A stretch of DNA of 64,000 bases from Keguizhuia sedimenti (GTDB taxonomy: Bacteria > Pseudomonadota > Gammaproteobacteria > Burkholderiales > Burkholderiaceae_D): contig JAUYVH010000015.1 in the NCBI GenBank assembly GCA_030715135.1, positions 1 through 64,000 of the forward strand. Reading direction: 5' to 3'. This document shows positions 43,608-51,846 of the stretch, piece after piece. A program made the position numbers and the translations under genes. Numbering within the stretch: the stretch's first letter is position 1; each line of letters starts with the position of its first letter. The notes under the pieces were generated by a model, which was not told the DNA's origin, made no database searches, and saw only the letters and a program-made list of their open reading frames with translations.

Positions 43608-44996
43608 TTATTTGACCGATTCCTCTCCCATGTATTTGACCAGTGTGTTTGCCGCAGCCTCCATAGCTTCAGCGTTCCCGTCGCGCGGCCTTACCCAATG
43701 ATGTCCTTCACGCTCGCTTTCGATTTCCCATAATAACTGGCTCTGCCGCAGTGACATTTCGACTCCAATAATTTCCATTTCACCGACCAACTTTTTGCAA
43801 TCCTCCAAACGTTCAGCCGGCACAGCTTTCGTTATACCCGAATGACAGAACGCAAGGGCCTTCTCGATTGCTTTCTTACAGCGGTCCGCTTCATCAGGCG
43901 TTGCGTCTCTACCAAATGCCCCACAGTAGGATACTGTTATCGAAATCCGTTTATGACCAAGCTTCGCACTAACCTTAGCGCGAATAATATCGAGATCTTC
44001 CTTAGACATTTGACCGCTTCTGCCTCCCAGCGTCGGAGGAATCATGTGTGCAATTAGCGCAGAGAACTCTGTAAATTGGGCTCTCAAGCCATGGCCAGTC
44101 ACACCGGTTTCCAGGCGTGTTATGCCAATCTTGGCCATGGATTTGTCATACCGCCCCAAAGAGTATTCCAGCGACGCCACTTTTCCGCGGGCGGTCTCTT
44201 TCCAGCCAATATGGTCCCCCTTTGCGACAGACTTCTTGACCATATCCAGTACTTCACGCTGTTCCTGCGTTTCGATGTCAATGTCTCGTTGCAGGCCATT
44301 CTTCGCCTCATAAACCCGGATTTTGTTAACCATGTCGGATTTATGCGGCCTGAACTGGACCACTTCCATGCGTCGTAACCCGAAGGCAAGGCACATCCGC
44401 AGCATCAGGCCGAATATCGGATCTAGTGCATCGGCCAAGTTGATCTTGTCCAGTACATCAATGCCGTTTTCTGTCCAACTTTTACTGGTCAAGGCGACTT
44501 TCTTGACTTTCAAGGCCGACTTGTCGACATCAGGCAAGTAATCTGGCAATGATTTGACCATGTTTGCCTTGCCGATCCACTCAACGAAACTCCGCAGCAC
44601 TGATAAGCGGGTATGCATGGTTGAGACAGCAATCCCGTTTTTGTGCCAGTGCTTGCACAGTGCGTCAACGTGCCGGTTTCCCAGATTCTCTGGTTTGCCG
44701 ATTTTGTAGTTTATATCCCATAAGTCATTGAAAATGGTATGCAAGGTCTCGCCTTTGCTTGTGGTCGTGTTGTGGCTGGCCACATTGCCATTCACGCGCG
44801 TTCTGGCGTGATCCTTCAAAATATCGTTTAGCGCATGCCGCATCGCACCGCGACTTGAAGTGTTCAGTTCTTTGACGAGTTTGCGCTGCTCGCCCCGCGT
44901 ACCTTCGAAATCTCTCAACCGCATATGTTTCTCCTTCATAGCATTCATTACGTCTTCAAAGGAATCGCCATGAAGGTTGCCACGGGCTGCGGTCAT
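43608..44996 (-). CDS. Integrase domain-containing tyrosine recombinase
   Basis: Site-specific recombinase of 462 residues of the PF12834/PF12835-like type. A SAM-like N-terminal region (about 80-165) precedes the catalytic domain with Arg in AFGLRRMEVVQF (near 212), HGLRAQF (near 312), the third box LGHKRISITVSYCG and its Tyr (near 376). The C-terminal 80 residues are an extra helical domain. The start overlaps the previous frame's stop by four bases and AAAGGAATCGCC provides a ribosome site. It could have integrated the adjacent mobility region. Confidence 0.83.
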   Translation of the reverse strand: MTAARGNLHGDSFEDVMNAMKEKHMRLRDFEGTRGEQRKLVKELNTSSRGAMRHALNDILKDHARTRVNGNVASHNTTTSKGETLHTIFNDLWDINYKIGKPENLGNRHVDALCKHWHKNGIAVSTMHTRLSVLRSFVEWIGKANMVKSLPDYLPDVDKSALKVKKVALTSKSWTENGIDVLDKINLADALDPIFGLMLRMCLAFGLRRMEVVQFRPHKSDMVNKIRVYEAKNGLQRDIDIETQEQREVLDMVKKSVAKGDHIGWKETARGKVASLEYSLGRYDKSMAKIGITRLETGVTGHGLRAQFTEFSALIAHMIPPTLGGRSGQMSKEDLDIIRAKVSAKLGHKRISITVSYCGAFGRDATPDEADRCKKAIEKALAFCHSGITKAVPAERLEDCKKLVGEMEIIGVEMSLRQSQLLWEIESEREGHHWVRPRDGNAEAMEAAANTLVKYMGEESVK

Positions 44997-45307
44997 GGCG
45001 ATTCCTTTTGAAGTCCACTGTTACTGCAGGCAGGGGTGAAGGTCCCTAACTTAAGAATCATAAATTCGTGCTGCCAACCTTCATCGCCACTTGACAACAC
45101 GCCGGGGCCTTGCGGCGACCGGTCGCTTAACTTGCTGCTGTTAAGCCCTGATCTGTTCACGCGGTTCTCGCGGAGCGTTTTCTGGCTTATATGCCAGATT
45201 AGGATGACGCTCTCACCCTCTAGTTTTCTATCGTTCCAGCCTATAGCTGTCGTGAACTCATACTCGCTGATGTGCCGATTCACATCATTCTGAGTAAGCT
45301 CGGGCAA
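44993..45307 (-). CDS. Hypothetical protein coupled to the integrase, 104 residues
   Basis: A frame starting at TTG 45307 ends at TGA 44993, overlapping the integrase ATG. The N-terminal part (PELTQNDVNRHISEYEFTTA, IGWNDRKLEGESVILIW) reads like coding sequence. No ATG is available and no family is recognised. The end-to-start overlap with the integrase is the main argument for it being real. Confidence 0.4.
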   Translation of the reverse strand: MPELTQNDVNRHISEYEFTTAIGWNDRKLEGESVILIWHISQKTLRENRVNRSGLNSSKLSDRSPQGPGVLSSGDEGWQHEFMILKLGTFTPACSNSGLQKESP

Positions 45308-45773
45308 TTCCGATCTTCACTATGGTTTATTGCTTGAGATTTCAGAGAGGAGATTTGATGTGGCCGTGACGTTTCTCGCTATCCCTTTTGAGGACTAAGG
45401 AACGAAAACCATGATGCTGATTGCCGTGCCTTTTTGGGGCTGAGAAACGCGAAATGTGCGTTGGAAGTTTTGGATTACGGGTTGTTTACGGTTCCAAAGC
45501 GCCTTGAAGCCATTGATATGCATGACTTAGCTCGACACTCACTGTTCCGAATGATTTCCGTCGACAGGCGAAAAAAATGGCGCAACCAATGCTCAAGCAA
45601 AAAGAAATAAGCATGGGAAGGCTTGGCTGGTAGAGCAGACAACGCTGCCTGGGGTACTGCATGCCGCATAAGCGGTCTTTGAAAATCTGTTCTTTTCCAA
45701 CTGGAATAGAGCAGATATATGAGTTCGAAACTATGCCGGCTTAAGCGACGAGCAAAATATACGACGGTTTTTC

Positions 45774-45800
45774 CTGTTTTGCAAACAAAATCCTGCCAAA
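45774..45800 (+). other. Candidate oriT nic region (IncP-like)
   Basis: The hairpin TTTTG-CAAA-CAAAA (about 45777-45790) is followed directly by ATCCTGCC (45790-45797), matching the IncP-type nic core (ATCCTG/C). It lies about 200 bases upstream of the traK-like gene, the place where oriT lies in RP4 relative to traK. No traJ or relaxase gene is visible on the other side. The rest of 45308-45773 shows no supported gene. Confidence 0.45.
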
Positions 45801-45851
45801 AAATATCACGATTCATTGAGATACAAAACATGCGCAGATTTACATTAACGC

Positions 45852-45961
45852 GGTAAGCACTTAGTTATCCACCAGTTAGCTACAAGTAAGCGAATAGGTA
45901 TCGCTTGGTTATCTGGCAGTTGGCAGATGGTTAGCAGCTAGTTAGCAGTCAGTTAGCACTT
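45852..45961. repeat. Ten tandem 11-bp repeats upstream of traK/stbA-like gene
   Basis: Ten contiguous 11-base units start at 45852, 45863, 45874, 45885, 45896, 45907, 45918, 45929, 45940 and 45951. The consensus is RGTTAGC plus four variable bases; units 3, 9 and 10 begin AGTTAGC. The periodicity equals about one helical turn. In R388 the StbA protein binds 9-base repeats with 2-base spacers, also 11 bases per unit, upstream of stbABC, so this is probably the binding site of the next gene's product. Confidence 0.8.
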
Positions 45962-46001
45962 TGACTGTATTAAGACAGTTTCAGACACATAGATACGTTC
46001 C

Positions 46002-46418
46002 ATGGGCGAAAAAAATCAAATTTCTTTAGATAACTTGATAGCGGAGCGCGGCAACAAATCGATGTCGCGCAAATTAATGGGGATTCACGACCAAATTGAG
46101 AAGGCTATTGCAGCCGGAATTACGTATGAAGAAATTTTGGTGAGCCTAAAAGAGCAGGGCTTTGGTGAAATGACTTTGGGGACTTTCAAAGTCGCTCTCC
46201 ACAGAATTCGAAAGCGGAAAAATAAAGTAGGGATGCCACAAAAGGCCAATGCATCTTTTCCTGTCAATGCTCCCAAGGCATCCCTACCTTCTTCTACTCC
46301 GGTTCAGCAATCAAATCCTAACCAAAATAGTGCAGCTTCTGCATGGGATGACACTGAAAGAGTAGCGAAAATGTCAGTCAGAGAAGCAAAAGAATATCTA
46401 CCTTTCCCTGAATACTAA
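46002..46418 (+). CDS. traK: TraK/StbA-like oriT-proximal DNA-binding protein
   Basis: Protein of 138 residues, basic in the first 75 residues. The helical core (IHDQIEKAIAAGITYEEILV, MTLGTFKVALHRIRKRKNK) has the same layout as RP4 TraK (134 residues), with an Asn/Ser/Pro-rich linker and short C-terminal motif. It is the first gene of traKLM, and ten 11-bp repeats lie upstream. By analogy it binds those repeats in the relaxosome region and may position the plasmid, as StbA does. Identity is inferred mainly from TraL downstream. Confidence 0.72.
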   Translation: MGEKNQISLDNLIAERGNKSMSRKLMGIHDQIEKAIAAGITYEEILVSLKEQGFGEMTLGTFKVALHRIRKRKNKVGMPQKANASFPVNAPKASLPSSTPVQQSNPNQNSAASAWDDTERVAKMSVREAKEYLPFPEY

Positions 46419-46435
46419 CTTTTAAGGAGAACACA

Positions 46436-47152
46436 ATGGCAATTCATATGATCAAGCAGGGCAAAGGCGGCGTTGGTAAATCCCTGATTGCAGCAATGCT
46501 TGCCCAATGGCTTTTGACGAAGGATGAGCCGTTATATTGTGCCGATACTGATCCTGTTAATGACACGTTTTCACGGTACAAGGCACTCAATGTCGAGACT
46601 ATCCAATTACTGGATGATCAAGACAACATCAATACCCGGAACTTTGATGCCTTGATTGAAAAACTGATTGCGCATGAAGGCAACGCTGTCATTGATAACG
46701 GAGCTTCTACCTTTGTAGCGCTCAATGCTTACATGAAGGAAAACGGCATTGTCGAGTTGCTGCAGGATGCAGGCAAGGAAATCTTTGTGCATACCGTGGT
46801 AACGGGCGGGCAGGCCTTTCAGGACACTCTCATTGGATTGAATCTGCTGCTAAAAACCCAGAAGGCGCCTGTAGTGGTATGGGAAAACGAGTATTTCGGG
46901 AAAGTAGAAAAAAACGGAAAGGTATTCCGTGATTCCGAAATCTACAAGAACAATCAGGAGCGCATCAAAGGCTTGGTGCATATTGAAAAGCGAACCGAGC
47001 ATACCTTTGGCCATGATATCGGGGTGCTTTGCTCCAACAACCTGACGTTCGAGGAAGCCCTGACTTCTGAATTGTTTGGAATGATTCCGCGCTCTCGCTT
47101 GCATACTGTTCGGAAAAGCATTTTCTCCCAACTGGATAAGCTGCCACTGTGA
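46436..47152 (+). CDS. traL: TraL/StbB-like P-loop ATPase
   Basis: ParA/MinD-like ATPase of 238 residues. Walker A is KGGVGKS (residues 10-16); further motifs DTDPVNDTFSRYKALNV, INTRNFDALIE, VIDNGAS and HTVVTGGQAFQDT match IncP TraL closely in order and spacing. StbB of R388 has the same role in plasmid intracellular location. AAGGAG is upstream, and the stop overlaps the next start by four bases. Second gene of the traKLM operon. Confidence 0.85.
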   Translation: MAIHMIKQGKGGVGKSLIAAMLAQWLLTKDEPLYCADTDPVNDTFSRYKALNVETIQLLDDQDNINTRNFDALIEKLIAHEGNAVIDNGASTFVALNAYMKENGIVELLQDAGKEIFVHTVVTGGQAFQDTLIGLNLLLKTQKAPVVVWENEYFGKVEKNGKVFRDSEIYKNNQERIKGLVHIEKRTEHTFGHDIGVLCSNNLTFEEALTSELFGMIPRSRLHTVRKSIFSQLDKLPL

Positions 47153-47745
47153 AGCTCACCGAAGAAACGCGCTCCGCCTTATCCGTCGAGATTTTCGATG
47201 CTACCGGATTGGCTGTCGACAAAGACGATCCGGTAGTGATTTGCGCCCTGATGCAGTCGCATTACATGCAACAGGCGCAAAAACAGGTTACCAGGCAAAT
47301 CGAGCAATCTGCTGCCAAGGCTATCCAGTCGATTGAGGCGGCCATTGCATCCCATGCCGATCTTCTAGCAAGGCAAACGTCTTCACAAATCTTCGCGGCA
47401 CTGCAATCGGCTACCGCCCTTGAGACTTCAAAGATCAAGGCCAACCTGAACAAGTTCGCGGAAGGGTTAAAGGCAAAGCTCGCAATTGAACCTGCCTATA
47501 TGGAAGCCAGCAATGAGCCGAGCAAGCGATCAGTTCTGGGTATGGCGGCTACCCTAGTGGTTATGACTGTTTGTGGCGCAATTGTGGGAGCCAGGGCCTA
47601 TGGACAACCGGACCTCACTCCAAAGCAGATCAGGGAATTGCAGTATGGGCGTATGCTGGTCGATACCCTGCCTCACTTGGACAAGGGCACGAAAGCAAAG
47701 CTATTCGCTGCAATGGAAAAGACAATCCCGAAAAACAAGAAGTGA
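47149..47745 (+). CDS. traM: TraM-like membrane protein of the traKLM operon
   Basis: Protein of 198 residues: N-terminal GLAVDKDDPVVICALMQSHY (TraM-like AVGRDDPV pattern), a long amphipathic helical or coiled-coil region (about 45-120), one membrane helix (about 128-147, VLGMAATLVVMTVCGAIVGA) and a C-terminal extension of about 50 residues that RP4 TraM (145 residues) lacks. Coupled to traL by ATGA overlap (47149-47152). Role unknown; the operon acts in plasmid transfer or stability. Confidence 0.75.
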   Translation: MKLTEETRSALSVEIFDATGLAVDKDDPVVICALMQSHYMQQAQKQVTRQIEQSAAKAIQSIEAAIASHADLLARQTSSQIFAALQSATALETSKIKANLNKFAEGLKAKLAIEPAYMEASNEPSKRSVLGMAATLVVMTVCGAIVGARAYGQPDLTPKQIRELQYGRMLVDTLPHLDKGTKAKLFAAMEKTIPKNKK

Positions 47746-47848
47746 TATGTGCGAAGTAGACTAGATTTGAATTGGCACAGCCTATTGGAAGCAGGGCAGA
47801 ACGAGTGCTGCCAGTTTGGTTTTTGAATAGGATAGTCGGGATTGAGCG

Positions 47849-48943
47849 TTATGTTGAAACAGGTTTGGAACGCCCGTGGACACGGGCGACCTTTTCAACC
47901 AGCTCCGTAGATTTCATGATCCGATGTCCGAGCAGTTCGTTGACGACTTCCAGGGAATCGTTTTCCAGCACTTCGCGTACCGCATACGTATTGCGTAACG
48001 TGCGGCCGCCCATCCTTGGCTTTTCCAAGCCCGCTCGCTCGAAAGTCGCTTTGACAATCTTGTAGAGCCCGGTTTTGTCCATGCGCTTGCCCTGCGGCGT
48101 CGGGAACAGCAACTGGGTTGGAATCGGCAACTGCAAATCCTTGCGGACTCTAAGCCAATCGCTGATCTCGGCCACGGCAAACGGCCGCAGCAGCGCCACA
48201 TGCTCACGCGACGTGCCAGCAGAGTATTCCGGCAGGATCGTGATGGGCAGGGAACCGTCTGCTTCGGGTTCTCCGATCGCGTCCAATTCCACGCCCAGGA
48301 CTTCGCTCACCGTCAATCCCGCGCCGAGCAGCATAGACAGCATCGCGCGATCCCGGGCGGCCAGCCATGGCACTCGCGGCCTGCCCATCTTGCGGTCTGG
48401 ATTGGTTTGCGGCTCAGGCAGCGCAGCCATGAACCGTTCCTGCTCGCTATCGGAGAGCACGACCGTCGGTTCATCCACGCCCACGGCTTTCCTGTCGCCG
48501 GCAAACTTGGCCTGAAAGGCGTCCAAGCTGGCATGCCGCGCCGGATTGGGCTCGCGCTTCAAGTACTGGAAGACCCGCTCGAGCAGCCGCAGGTACCGGA
48601 TGCGGATCGTACTGGTCAAAGGCTTATAAACATCCTTTTCGCCAGGCCGCACGTCCTGCCCCCGTCCGGCATTCAGAAAATCCATGATATCCGTGTGTGA
48701 CACGGTGAACACCGTCTTGTTCTGTTGCTTTAGAAAGCGCAGAAAACGCCGGAACATCTGCTGATAAATTTTGACGGAGGATGCGCGGATCTGCTGGTCG
48801 GCGAGATCCTTGGCATCGAGCCGCGGCACGCGCCGGCCCATCTCCAGAAACTTCGGATCGACCACGAACGACAGGAAGGCATTTTCGGGATCGACTTCCC
48901 ATGCCTCACGACTTTCAAAGAGCGAACGCGAAGTTTTCGTCAT
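47849..48943 (-). CDS. Tyrosine recombinase homologue lacking most catalytic residues
   Basis: Protein of 364 residues with the two-domain recombinase layout: SAM-like N-terminal domain (about 50-130) and a catalytic-type domain (about 165-355). The usual GLRxSE box reads GAGLTVSEVLG (Thr for Arg), the HxLRHT box reads RTLRNT (only Arg kept), LGHR keeps the third-box His, and the region where Tyr is expected reads STELVEKV. It is thus probably inactive, or an accessory partner. Second gene after a membrane protein on the minus strand. Confidence 0.75.
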   Translation of the reverse strand: MTKTSRSLFESREAWEVDPENAFLSFVVDPKFLEMGRRVPRLDAKDLADQQIRASSVKIYQQMFRRFLRFLKQQNKTVFTVSHTDIMDFLNAGRGQDVRPGEKDVYKPLTSTIRIRYLRLLERVFQYLKREPNPARHASLDAFQAKFAGDRKAVGVDEPTVVLSDSEQERFMAALPEPQTNPDRKMGRPRVPWLAARDRAMLSMLLGAGLTVSEVLGVELDAIGEPEADGSLPITILPEYSAGTSREHVALLRPFAVAEISDWLRVRKDLQLPIPTQLLFPTPQGKRMDKTGLYKIVKATFERAGLEKPRMGGRTLRNTYAVREVLENDSLEVVNELLGHRIMKSTELVEKVARVHGRSKPVST

Positions 48944-48947
48944 AGAG

Positions 48948-49358
48948 TTATTTGATCATCCAGTTAGTCCAGTTCCGAAACGAATACAGCAAGCCAACGC
49001 CGGCGGCCAAGATCGCCAAAAGCATCACCGTCTGCAAATCCATATGCTGCCGGATCTGTACCAGGATCGAACAAAACAAACTCAACGCCATGACGAGCAG
49101 CATCACGATCATGATGAGCGTTGGCAGCTTTTTGTTCGTCACGCGCAGAATCTCCGGTAGCACCAAGGCCGAAAACGACAGCCCTATTAAGACCAGGCTT
49201 ACGCACAGCGAAAAGGCTTTCTGGTAATACGCCGCGTGGCCAAAATATGCCCATACATTGATGAGCACAGCACTGGGAATCACAATCAAACCTAGCGGCA
49301 ACACCTTAAACAACATCAATCGCATTACTTTGCGCGGAATAAACGGCGAGCGGGACAT
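48948..49358 (-). CDS. Hypothetical membrane protein, 136 residues
   Basis: Four membrane helices (about 15-35, 47-67, 79-99, 110-128: VLPLGLIVIPSAVLINVWAY, FSLCVSLVLIGLSFSALVLP, LPTLIMIVMLLVMALSLFCS). AGGAAG stands before the ATG at 49358. The stop precedes the recombinase-homologue start by four bases, so both probably form one transcript. No family recognised. Confidence 0.65.
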   Translation of the reverse strand: MSRSPFIPRKVMRLMLFKVLPLGLIVIPSAVLINVWAYFGHAAYYQKAFSLCVSLVLIGLSFSALVLPEILRVTNKKLPTLIMIVMLLVMALSLFCSILVQIRQHMDLQTVMLLAILAAGVGLLYSFRNWTNWMIK

Positions 49359-50149
49359 CGGACTTCCTGTTACTTAATAATCAATTTCATGACGGAAATA
49401 TAGCATATAATTCAATTAACGTTCCGTTGTTTGATTAATTCTACGCGCGACGTTCTTCCCTTGCAACACTCGATAAACCAATTTTGAGGAAAAACGAGTC
49501 TATAGGGAGCAAGGGTGCCTATTCCGATTGATTCTTCCCAATGTCTGCGAATTGATCGGCGAGGTTTCGTTAAGCACGGTCGAAGCATCTTCATTAAAAG
49601 AGGACGATTATTTATAAACCGTCGGCAACTTTCTCAAAAGCATCTTGTTTTATCTGTTCTATCTTCTGTCCCGGATAGACTGCTGTTGTCTTATGCCCAT
49701 ACGCTGTCCGGTATGGGCTTTTTTCATCCCGCTTTACCCTCCCTTTATTCCCTTTCAGCGCCGGTGCGCTCTTTTCTATCCTTCTCACACCCAGTTTGGG
49801 TGTCGTCACCCGCCCTGGCACCCAGCCAGATTTAAGGACGAGGTCGCCGCTGCACGTACTCATGATCTAATGTCTAAATAGCATGTTTTGTTCGGGGGAG
49901 AGGAAGACACTGTCGGGAAAAGGCACCACGAAGGATGAGTTGGATATCGACACTGCAGGAACGTTAGTTGAATTTAGTGCGAAGGATTCAGATCAGTTCA
50001 TTATCTTCCCATTGTTGTTCAGTAACTCGATATAGCCTATCTCACTGTTTCAAATGCTTCGATTTTGCAAGGTACTAAATATTTTCCAAATGCAACTTTT
50101 GTACTTTACGATACCGGGTGCATAGAACTAACTGTCACTCGAAATCGTG
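49359..50149. other. 790-base region with terminator but no convincing gene
   Basis: Contains a plus-strand terminator (49695-49724) and a 16-base sequence GAACGTTAGTTGAATT (49959-49974) repeated at 50521-50536. Frames on both strands at 49515-49863 overlap the terminator and are not supported. An imperfect stem CACCCAGTTTGGGTG is at 49788-49802. Confidence 0.5.
49695..49724 (+). terminator. Rho-independent terminator
   Basis: GCCCATAC (49695-49702) pairs with GTATGGGC (49711-49718) around CGCTGTCCG-type loop, followed by six T. No gene is seen upstream on this strand for more than 1 kb, so it may end a non-coding transcript. Confidence 0.7.
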
Positions 50150-50536
50150 ATGAAGATCTTTTACAAGACTTATCTGGAATTCGTGCTCAAAGCCGATCTG
50201 TTAGGACGGGAGCTGGACTTGACCGCACAGCAGGCTGCCGAACTGCTGGCCAGGCTCTCCGGCTATAAAAACCACGCCACCATGCCCATTGGTGACGACT
50301 CTGCCTCCCTTCCCTCCCGCGGTGTGTTGATTGAGCGGCTAATCGAGCTACGGCCAGATATTTCGGCCAAACGCGCGCACGAGATCATCGACCGCATGCA
50401 CTTTACGGACAGCACTAACAGAGCAAGCGCGCAGCAAAAGGATTAACAGCAAACGCTCTTAACGTTGGCAGGACTTGCTTGTGCGAGAAAGACACCACGC
50501 ACGACTTTAAGTAGCGTCTAGAACGTTAGTTGAATT
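49959..50536. repeat. Direct repeat flanking a small gene
   Basis: GAACGTTAGTTGAATT occurs at 49959-49974 and 50521-50536. Weaker similarity extends to the left of both copies (GRCACCACG at 49922-49930 and around 50491). The repeats bracket the 98-residue gene. Confidence 0.65.
50150..50446 (+). CDS. Hypothetical protein, 98 residues
   Basis: Predicted helical protein (YLEFVLKADLLGRELDLTAQ, QAAELLARLSGYKNHATM, VLIERLIELRPDISAKRAHE). The start may be ATG 50150 or the adjacent GTG 50147; no clear ribosome site. The gene is flanked by two copies of GAACGTTAGTTGAATT, 562 bases apart. Function unknown. Confidence 0.5.
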   Translation: MKIFYKTYLEFVLKADLLGRELDLTAQQAAELLARLSGYKNHATMPIGDDSASLPSRGVLIERLIELRPDISAKRAHEIIDRMHFTDSTNRASAQQKD

Positions 50537-51078
50537 ATCTGCGTAGTTAAGGCAAGAGGCAGCAAGAATGCAATTGGCATGATGGTCCTCAATGGCGCGT
50601 TGCCGTTGTAGGGGTTCATCGAATCCTTCACTATTTGTTAGCTATATAAGGACGATCAGCATCCCGGCTTGCTAGCGAATGCAGCCTTGCTCCTATCTGG
50701 GCAATCCTTGAGGTCCCGATTCCCCGGCTCGCAAGGCACATTCTGTAAATGATGCACTCACCCCCAAAAAACGAGCAGCTTATGTACGTCTCTTACGTTT
50801 TATTTCTTTTCCATGGCACTCGACCTGATCCTTTATTAGTGGCGAAAGGATCAGGGCTTGGCGTACATGTATCTCGATGAATACTGGGGTTTTATAGTTT
50901 TCATAGCCTGGCTGGTCCGGCCTGATTCTAGTATTTGTTTTGAGATAGAAGCAGCAGCCAATCAATTCAATTGTTCATGGTGATACTGCTGCTTTAAATA
51001 TGTTTACAAGAAGCTTTAAGGGTTTACTTGTTTACAGGCTCGTTAAGCTATAAGCAATAAGGCTTCCGGGAACCTATC
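50447..51078. other. 630-base region left of the iterons
   Basis: Holds the second copy of the 16-base repeat and a 61-codon minus-strand frame (50780-50965) without ribosome site or known motif. The A+T content rises towards the iterons. No gene is supported. Confidence 0.4.
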
Positions 51079-51788
51079 GTGGACTTTCCCCCCCCTGATA
51101 GGTGGATAAAATCCCCCTCTTTCCGTGGAAGGATTCTTTGTCCTGATGGAGGAAATCCCCCCTGTTAAGTGTAGAAATACTTTCTATTGTGGAAGGGTTC
51201 CCCCCTAAAGATGTATAGATTCCCTCCCAATTGTGGAAAGAATCCCCCTTGTTATCTAATGTGGAAGAAATCCCCCTCTTCCCCGCTCATCGTGGAAAGA
51301 ATCCCCCCGCCGCTTCAATGGTGGAGAAATTCCCCCCTTAACCCCTGCCTATGAATCGTAATGAAATTAAATAACGATTCGTTTCGTGGTCATTTTGCTA
51401 TGGCATGGGCTTTATCTGCGATTTTTATCCCGTATCTTGAATGGGAAGACGTGTGACCCATGCTATCTCCTGGCCTATGGTGGAGATATTCCCCCCTTCT
51501 ATAAATCAATCGTGGAAACATTCCCCCCTAAACGCCTTCCGGTATCGTGGAGACATTCCCCCCTTTTAAGTGAATACCCACTCCGGTTTAGAGGATGATC
51601 AGTCAACGATTTTTTTAAATGATTTGTCTCTGAATTTTGATGGTGGAAGAAATCCCCCCTACCCCCTCGTTAGAGCCTACGGCCTATCGTGGAGAAATTC
51701 CCCCTCCCTGCGGATCCCAGTGGAATCGTGGAGAAATTCCCTCCCCTCTCTCGCAGAATGACCCACTCCAATGTGGATAAATTCCTTG
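51079..51788 (+). repeat. Iteron array of the replication origin (about 18 copies)
   Basis: Units of about 17 bases with consensus GTGGARAMATTCCCCCC start at 51079, 51102, 51125, 51145, 51168, 51189, 51211, 51233, 51261, 51292, 51321, 51480, 51512, 51547, 51643, 51689, 51728 and 51773; those at 51125, 51168 and 51211 are weak. Spacing is 20-46 bases within groups, with larger gaps at 51339-51479 and 51565-51642. The first gap contains GAATCGT...ACGATTC (51353-51380) around an A/T-rich core. All units have the same orientation and precede rep. Confidence 0.93.
51772..51780 (-). promoter_or_regulatory. DnaA box overlapping the last iteron
   Basis: TGTGGATAA is the exact complement of the DnaA box TTATCCACA. 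It is part of the iteron closest to rep, 67 bases before the rep start. GGTGGATAA at 51101-51109 is a one-mismatch version in the second iteron. Confidence 0.7.
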
Positions 51789-51846
51789 TCTCATTTGTAC
51801 ACAATGGAGTGAAATACTTGCATGAAACCAAATTAGTTGCTGCATA

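Noticed and set aside
45475-45831. 118-codon minus-strand frame across the oriT-like region
   Set aside because: No ribosome site, biased composition, no resemblance to TraJ or any known protein, and it overlaps the nic-like site.
49491-49512. T7-like promoter sequence (ACGAGTCTATAGGGAGC)
   Set aside because: Two bases are missing compared with the T7 consensus and half of the recognition part does not match; it is probably chance.
49515-49863. Plus-strand (106 codons) and minus-strand (83 codons) frames
   Set aside because: They lie over a strong terminator and have no ribosome site or recognisable motif.
51079-51788. Iteron array read as CRISPR repeats
   Set aside because: The units are only about 17 bases, the intervals vary from about 3 to more than 120 bases, no cas genes are near, and a Rep_3 gene follows directly.
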